Shown: one piece after another, positions 7,708 through 11,165 of the stretch
Layout of the letters: the number at the start of each line of letters is the position of its first letter
Numbering within the stretch: position 1 is the stretch's first letter
NCBI GenBank assembly: GCA_020629335.1
Contig: JAHDDN010000055.1
Coordinates: 8,322 to 19,486, forward strand
Direction: 5' to 3'
DNA from: Chitinophagales bacterium
Lineage (GTDB): Bacteria > Bacteroidota > Bacteroidia > Chitinophagales > UBA2359
Length of the DNA: 11,165 nt
The notes under the pieces: model-generated
Database searches by the model: none
Told to the model about the DNA's origin: nothing
Seen by the model: the letters and a program-made list of their open reading frames with translations, nothing else
Program-made: the position numbers and the translations under genes

Positions 7708-7781
7708 TGAAATTAGGCTAAAAATCCTAAGTTTTGCAGTTCCAACGAGTTCAAATTACAATAAAAAAATAAGATCATAAC

Positions 7782-8951
7782 ATGGCATCCATAGTAGAAT
7801 CTGCTAATTCTTTAAACTTTGATACCACTGAAAATCAGCGAATGATTACGGATATGATTCGCGATTTTGGTAATAAGCATATCAAGCCCAACATCATGGA
7901 TTGGGATGAATCTCAAGAGTTTCCCGTTGACCTATTCAAAAAATTAGGCAATTTAGGACTAATGGGCGTTTTAGTACCAGAAGCATATGGCGGATCAGGC
8001 TTTGGTTATACAGAATACGTTACTGTGATTTCTGAAATAGCTAAATTCTGTGGTTCTATCGGCTTATCAGTAGCTGCACACAACTCTTTATGTACAGGCC
8101 ATATCTTATCATTTGGTAATGAAGAGCAAAAGAAGAAATGGTTACCTAAGTTAGCCTCGGCTGAATGGATCGGAGCTTGGGCATTAACAGAGCCTAACAC
8201 AGGTTCAGATGCCATGCGTATGAAATGTGTTGCCAAAGAAGATGGCGATCACTGGGTAATTAATGGTACAAAATGCTGGATTACACACGGTAAATCAGGC
8301 AATATCGTAGTCGCCATCGTACGTACAGGCGAAGTAGGAGATAGCCGTGGTATGACTGCTTTCGCTATAGAAAGAGGTACGCCAGGCATGAGTGCAGGCA
8401 AAAAAGAAAATAAATTAGGCATGCGTGCTTCTGAAACAGCAGAAGTCATCTTTGAAGATTGCCGAGTACACAAAGACAATATCTTAGGTAAGGTAGGAGA
8501 TGGATTTATCCAAGCCATGAAAATCTTAGATGGCGGCCGTATCTCTATCGCCTCATTAGGATTAGGAATCGCCAAAGGTGCCTACGAAGCATCTATTCAA
8601 TATGCTAAAGAAAGAGAGCAGTTCGGCAAGCCAATCGCTCATTTCCAAGCCATTGCTTTCAAATTAGCAGACATGGCCACGAAGATTGAAGCAGGAGAAT
8701 TACTGACACTCTACGCAGCAGATCTGAAAAATAAAGGCGAAAAAGTAACCAAAATCTCTGCAATGGCGAAGTATCATACTTCCGAAACAGCAGTAGAAGT
8801 GTCTACAGATGCCGTGCAGATATTTGGCGGTTACGGATACACTAAAGATTTCCCTGTAGAGAAATTCTACCGTGACTCTAAACTTTGTACAATAGGGGAG
8901 GGAACTTCTGAGATACAAAAGCTGGTTATATCAAGGGAAGTGCTAAAATAA
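7782..8951 (+). CDS. Acyl-CoA dehydrogenase (short-chain/butyryl type)
   Basis: A 389-residue FAD-dependent flavoprotein, the standard length for the soluble family. It introduces the alpha-beta double bond into an acyl-CoA thioester and passes electrons to electron-transfer flavoprotein. The N-terminal helical domain is followed by family signature 1, WALTEPNTGSDA (133-144). The beta domain follows, then GGRISIASLGLGIAKGAYEA and REQFG (278-282) in the C-terminal helical domain, then signature 2, QIFGGYGYTKDFPVEKFYRD (346-365). The catalytic base is most likely E373 in GEGTSEIQ, the position used by short-chain and butyryl-CoA dehydrogenases rather than isovaleryl-CoA dehydrogenase. Chain-length preference cannot be fixed from sequence. 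It appears monocistronic: rpsU, 73 bp downstream, has its own promoter. No Shine-Dalgarno sequence precedes the ATG. Confidence 0.95.
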   Translation: MASIVESANSLNFDTTENQRMITDMIRDFGNKHIKPNIMDWDESQEFPVDLFKKLGNLGLMGVLVPEAYGGSGFGYTEYVTVISEIAKFCGSIGLSVAAHNSLCTGHILSFGNEEQKKKWLPKLASAEWIGAWALTEPNTGSDAMRMKCVAKEDGDHWVINGTKCWITHGKSGNIVVAIVRTGEVGDSRGMTAFAIERGTPGMSAGKKENKLGMRASETAEVIFEDCRVHKDNILGKVGDGFIQAMKILDGGRISIASLGLGIAKGAYEASIQYAKEREQFGKPIAHFQAIAFKLADMATKIEAGELLTLYAADLKNKGEKVTKISAMAKYHTSETAVEVSTDAVQIFGGYGYTKDFPVEKFYRDSKLCTIGEGTSEIQKLVISREVLK

Positions 8952-8975
8952 TTTTTACAAGTCAATAATAAAGAT

Positions 8976-8983
8976 TATATTTG
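8976..8983 (+). promoter_or_regulatory. rpsU promoter, -7 element
   Basis: TATATTTG is an exact match to the Bacteroidota -7 consensus TAnnTTTG. A T-rich stretch (8952-8956) sits at the -33 distance but without a clean TTTG. Predicted transcription begins about 35 nt upstream of the rpsU ATG at 9025. Confidence 0.7.
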
Positions 8984-9024
8984 CACCCTTAGAATTTAAT
9001 TAGAGAATAAATAACTGAAATTAT

Positions 9025-9213
9025 ATGTTAATCATCAATGCTAAAGATAGCGACTCAATAGATAGAGCGCTGAAGAAATACAAAAAAAAGTTTGAAAGAG
9101 CAGGCGTCTTACGTGAAATTAGAGGACGTCAGCACTATGTCAAGCCATCTGTAAAGCGTAGAGCGCAAAGATTAAAAGCGATCTACAAGCAAGAAATGTA
9201 CGGACACTTATAA
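9025..9213 (+). CDS. rpsU: 30S ribosomal protein bS21
   Basis: A 62-residue, highly basic protein matching bS21 over its full length: MLIINAKDSDSIDRALKKYK at the start, then the helical FERAGVLREIRGRQHYVKPS and the Arg/Lys-rich tail KRRAQRLKA. It binds the 30S platform near the 3' end of 16S rRNA and affects start-site selection. It has its own -7 element (8976-8983) and a terminator (9242-9277). The rpsU - recombinase - hpf order is common in Bacteroidota. The 20 nt before the ATG (ATAACTGAAATTAT and upstream) contain no GGAGG-like sequence. This is notable because rpsU is reported to keep a strong Shine-Dalgarno sequence in some Bacteroidota, where bS21 level is linked to anti-Shine-Dalgarno access. 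Confidence 0.97.
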   Translation: MLIINAKDSDSIDRALKKYKKKFERAGVLREIRGRQHYVKPSVKRRAQRLKAIYKQEMYGHL

Positions 9214-9241
9214 AGAGTACCGACATCAAATACTAAAAATT

Positions 9242-9277
9242 AAGCCAGCAAGAATTTTTCTTGACTGGCTTTTTTTA
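9242..9277 (+). terminator. Intrinsic terminator after rpsU
   Basis: AAGCCAG-CAAGAA pairs with TTCTTG-A-CTGGCTT (13 bp with a single bulged A at 9264) around a 3-nt loop, followed by a run of T to 9277. It starts 28 nt after the rpsU stop codon and separates rpsU from the recombinase gene. Confidence 0.92.
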
Positions 9278-9369
9278 TTCCCCCTTTTCCAATATCAATA
9301 TCTATCACAAGCGTATAGCTTTTGATCTTTTCAATTAACTAACATACGAATTCAATTACTTCACTAAAT

Positions 9370-9611
9370 TTGGGGCTTCCTCCTGCGCTCGTAAAAGCGA
9401 GTGCGCAGCATGAGCAATTAATCATTATGCATTAGATCATTATGCATTCGCCGAAGGCGCAGCAGTCGGGCTGTCCGCTATTATGCAGCTATGTGTCAGC
9501 TACTTCACTAAGGCGTACTTGTCTGCCCTTCGGGCCAGCCTACGTCCGCCTAAGTTCCGTAAGCAGCCCCATGACGCTCCATACCGCTACCATCCCTAAG
9601 CCAATTTTCCC
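9370..9611 (+). repeat. Dispersed composite repeat, copy B
   Basis: The head TTGGGGCTTCC (9370-9380) and the body (9466-9602, similarity fading through 9611) match copy A at 6516-6750 in inverted orientation. The centre (9381-9465) is unrelated to that of copy A. It holds a GC-rich imperfect hairpin (TGCGCTCG...CGAGTGCGCA, about 9384-9407) and a direct 13-bp repeat. In the body, GCCC-TTC-GGGC (9525-9535) corresponds to GCCT-TTC-AGGC in copy A, a pair-preserving change. The element fills much of the 523-bp gap between rpsU and the recombinase; 9278-9369 looks like plain AT-rich spacer. Confidence 0.88.
9421..9448. repeat. 13-bp direct repeat, two copies
   Basis: ATCATTATGCATT occurs at 9421-9433 and again at 9436-9448, separated by AG. 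It lies in the variable centre of dispersed repeat copy B and is absent from copy A. Confidence 0.85.
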
Positions 9612-9660
9612 TAAAAAGACAAAATGTCGGCTACGCGGACTACTATAGCAGTTCCCAATT

Positions 9661-9668
9661 TAAATTTG
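9661..9668 (+). promoter_or_regulatory. Candidate -7 element for the recombinase gene
   Basis: TAAATTTG matches the -7 consensus exactly. No TTTG lies 19-20 nt upstream, so only half of the promoter is recognisable. It starts about 50 bp past the end of dispersed repeat copy B and would give a leader of about 60 nt. Confidence 0.45.
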
Positions 9669-9736
9669 CTTTCCTATACAAAAACGACTATCTTAGAAAT
9701 AGCTTAAAATTTAGTTATCTCACTAAAACAAAGCGC

Positions 9737-10624
9737 TTGAAAACTAAGCAATTCCTAGCATATATAGAGAATGAAAAAAGATACTCCACTCATACAGTGG
9801 ACTCTTACTCAAATGATTTGAAACAATTCTTTCAATACCTGACAGATTGCTATGAAATTGAAGCCGAAAATGAAATACAACACACACATATTCGTTCTTG
9901 GTTAGTAGACTTAGTAAGCGAACAACAATTAACCTCCAAAAGTATTCATCGCAAGTTATCCACTTTAAAATCTTATTTCAAATTTTTAAAGAATCAAGCA
10001 TTCATAGCGCATAATCCTTGTTTGAAGGTTGATGCGCCTAAAGTATCTTCACGTCTACCTAAATCAGTAGAGGATAAGTTCTTAAAGGATTTATTAGAAG
10101 AAATGAAAGCAGCGGAAGACTGGCGAACTTATAGGGACTACTTAATTGTTAAAGTATTATACCTTACAGGTATGAGAAGAGCAGAGCTGATTAAGCTGGA
10201 AGAATCCGATCTGGATTTATCGAGAAGCGTATTGAAGCTAAGTGGAAAAGGAAATAAAGAGAGAATGATTCCGATTAGTAATACGCTAAAGAGTGAATTG
10301 GTAGACTATATGGAAATGAAGCGAGCAGAGTTTGTAGATCAAAATAGACTATTTATTACAAATGCAGGGAAAGCCCTGTATCCTAACTATATATATCGCT
10401 TAGTCAAAAAGAGTTTAGCACTCGTGACTAATAGTAAACATCGTTACCCACATATTTTAAGACATTCCTTCGCCACAAATCTATTAAATGAAGGAGCCGA
10501 CCTGAATGCCATTAAAGAACTTTTAGGCCATGCAAGCTTGGCTTCTACACAAGTTTACACTCACAACTCTTTTGAAAAATTAAAGAAAATATACAAACAG
10601 GCTCATCCAAAGAGCCAAGCATAA
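9737..10624 (+). CDS. xerC: Tyrosine recombinase of the XerC/XerD type
   Basis: A 295-residue site-specific recombinase of the size expected for XerC/XerD, which resolve chromosome dimers at dif. The N-terminal SAM-like core-binding domain (about 1-90, with FLAYIENEKRYSTHTVDSY) precedes the catalytic domain. All catalytic positions are present: R147 (TGMRRAE), K171 (GKGNKER), H239 and R242 (HILRH), H265 (LLGHAS) and the nucleophile Y274 (TQVYTH). The start is TTG at 9737: no in-frame ATG or GTG lies upstream between here and the -7 element, the first downstream Met would delete the N-terminal domain, and the TTG gives the normal family N-terminus. It lies between rpsU and hpf, the usual Bacteroidota location, although copy B of the dispersed repeat now separates it from rpsU. 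Whether it acts as XerC, as XerD or elsewhere cannot be told from this gene alone. Confidence 0.92.
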   Translation: MKTKQFLAYIENEKRYSTHTVDSYSNDLKQFFQYLTDCYEIEAENEIQHTHIRSWLVDLVSEQQLTSKSIHRKLSTLKSYFKFLKNQAFIAHNPCLKVDAPKVSSRLPKSVEDKFLKDLLEEMKAAEDWRTYRDYLIVKVLYLTGMRRAELIKLEESDLDLSRSVLKLSGKGNKERMIPISNTLKSELVDYMEMKRAEFVDQNRLFITNAGKALYPNYIYRLVKKSLALVTNSKHRYPHILRHSFATNLLNEGADLNAIKELLGHASLASTQVYTHNSFEKLKKIYKQAHPKSQA

Positions 10625-10633
10625 ATTAGTTAA

Positions 10634-10682
10634 ATTCTTCTCCCTACATTAACGTTCCAAATAAGATAGTAGAGAGAAGGAT
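10634..10682. other. Imperfect hairpin between recombinase gene and hpf
   Basis: A 14-nt arm (10634-10647, ATTCTTCTCCCTAC) pairs with 10669-10682 (GTAGAGAGAAGGAT), with one mismatch and one G-U wobble, around a 21-nt loop. There is no clear T-run of terminator type. It may shape processing or attenuation of an xerC-hpf transcript, but chance is not excluded. Confidence 0.4.
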
Positions 10683-10711
10683 ATTTTCCTAACCTTTAAA
10701 TTTCGTTTAAT

Positions 10712-11011
10712 ATGAAAGTAGAAGTTCAAACAGTAGCTTTTAAAGCAGACCAGAAATTATTAGATTTAGTAACTAAAAAAGTAAGTAAACTTGGCAAGTA
10801 TTTCGATAAAGTAATTGACGCTGAGGTTTATTTGAAGTTAGACAACAAAGGAGCGAAGGTCAAAGACAAAGTCGCAGAGGTGAAATTGAATATACCAGGA
10901 AATCAGTTATTTGCTGCCAGTCAGAGTAAGATGTTTGAGGAAGCACTGGATAATGCAGTATCATCGGTAAAACGTCAATTAGTTAAATACAAGGATAAGA
11001 TTAGAAATTAA
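10712..11011 (+). CDS. hpf: Ribosome hibernation promoting factor, short HPF/RaiA type
   Basis: A 99-residue protein covering only the N-terminal HPF/RaiA fold (beta-alpha-beta-beta-beta-alpha): MKVEVQTVAFKADQKLLDLV, then KVSKLGKYFDKVIDAEVYLK, and an ending NAVSSVKRQLVKYKDKIR. It lacks the C-terminal dimerisation domain of long HPF, so it belongs to the short class that binds the 30S decoding channel of idle ribosomes. It lies 87 bp downstream of the recombinase gene and ends in a strong terminator at 11051-11084. Its start has no Shine-Dalgarno sequence. TAAATTTC (10697-10704), one base from the -7 consensus, lies only 7 nt before the ATG. It may be transcribed with the recombinase or from a very close promoter. 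Confidence 0.93.
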   Translation: MKVEVQTVAFKADQKLLDLVTKKVSKLGKYFDKVIDAEVYLKLDNKGAKVKDKVAEVKLNIPGNQLFAASQSKMFEEALDNAVSSVKRQLVKYKDKIRN

Positions 11012-11050
11012 TCTATTCACTAGCATAAATTATTCTTAGATAGAATATAG

Positions 11051-11084
11051 TTAAAGCGCCTTTGTCAAAAGGCGCTTTAATTTT
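11051..11084 (+). terminator. Intrinsic terminator after hpf
   Basis: TTAAAGCGCCTTT (11051-11063) pairs perfectly with AAAGGCGCTTTAA (11068-11080) around the loop GTCA, followed by TTTT. It starts 40 nt after the hpf stop codon. Confidence 0.92.
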
Positions 11085-11120
11085 GTATACCACTATGCGA
11101 TTAAAAAAATCTCTAATAAA

Positions 11121-11152
11121 TTTGATTATTAGAAAAAATGTCCGTAAATTTG
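11121..11152 (+). promoter_or_regulatory. Strong consensus promoter at the right edge
   Basis: TTTG (11121-11124), a 20-nt spacer and TAAATTTG (11145-11152) match the Bacteroidota sigma consensus exactly, with a spacer at the upper end of the usual range. Transcription would begin around 11158 and leave the window. In many Bacteroidota the next genes after hpf are tRNA genes followed by tuf, secE and nusG; that content is inferred, not seen. Confidence 0.8.
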
Positions 11153-11165
11153 CGCACTCGTTCGC

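Noticed and set aside
8006..8918. Three antisense open frames opposite the acyl-CoA dehydrogenase (8006-8236, 8249-8575, 8700-8918)
   Set aside because: They are shadows of a well-conserved enzyme gene, without recognisable domains or start signals.
9365..9372. TAAATTTG -7 motif at the left edge of dispersed repeat copy B
   Set aside because: No -33 element lies at the right distance and no gene starts nearby; the recombinase has a closer candidate at 9661.
9442..9648. 68-codon open frame in the gap upstream of the recombinase
   Set aside because: It lies within dispersed repeat copy B. The matching stretch of copy A has a 1-nt gap that breaks the frame, and the composition is that of a palindromic repeat.

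Overview
The window looks like chromosomal DNA of a Bacteroidota bacterium, probably from the Saprospiraceae/Chitinophagales side of the phylum. Four things support this: the gene order rpsU - xerC-type recombinase - hpf, good matches to the Bacteroidota promoter (TTTG at -33, TAnnTTTG at -7), no Shine-Dalgarno sequence in front of any of the eight genes, and AT-rich protein-coding DNA. The family-level placement is an impression from memory and is weak.

Layout. Positions 1-123 hold a 44-bp tandem repeat with a hairpin in each unit. Two leftward genes follow: a POT/PTR2 peptide transporter (146-1492) and an OPT-family oligopeptide transporter (1613-3571). A divergent intergenic region leads to rightward genes: a small exported beta-barrel-like protein (3808-4416, with a strong terminator) and an AGCS sodium:alanine-type symporter carrying an extra extracytoplasmic segment (4582-6474). 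A 369-bp gene-free stretch (6475-6843) is packed with nested palindromes and one copy of a dispersed repeat. Next come a membrane-anchored double helix-hairpin-helix protein (6844-7629), an acyl-CoA dehydrogenase (7782-8951) and rpsU (9025-9213, with terminator). A second gene-free stretch (9214-9736) carries the second, inverted copy of the dispersed repeat. It is followed by the tyrosine recombinase (9737-10624, TTG start) and hpf (10712-11011, with terminator). The window closes on a near-consensus promoter (11121-11152) for whatever lies to the right.

Function. The left half is a nutrient-uptake neighbourhood: two unrelated oligopeptide importers and an amino-acid symporter, which would suit an organism living on protein. 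The right half is housekeeping: fatty-acid or branched-chain acyl-CoA oxidation, a ribosomal protein, a Xer-like recombinase and a ribosome hibernation factor.

I do not see a defence system, CRISPR array, phage or transposase. The most unusual content is non-coding: an approximately 78% identical repeat pair in inverted orientation with an exchanged centre, a 27-bp palindrome present twice whose only two differences are a base-pair-preserving swap, a 78-nt nested hairpin with perfect 24-bp arms, and a long A8/T9 hairpin ending 19 nt before a start codon.
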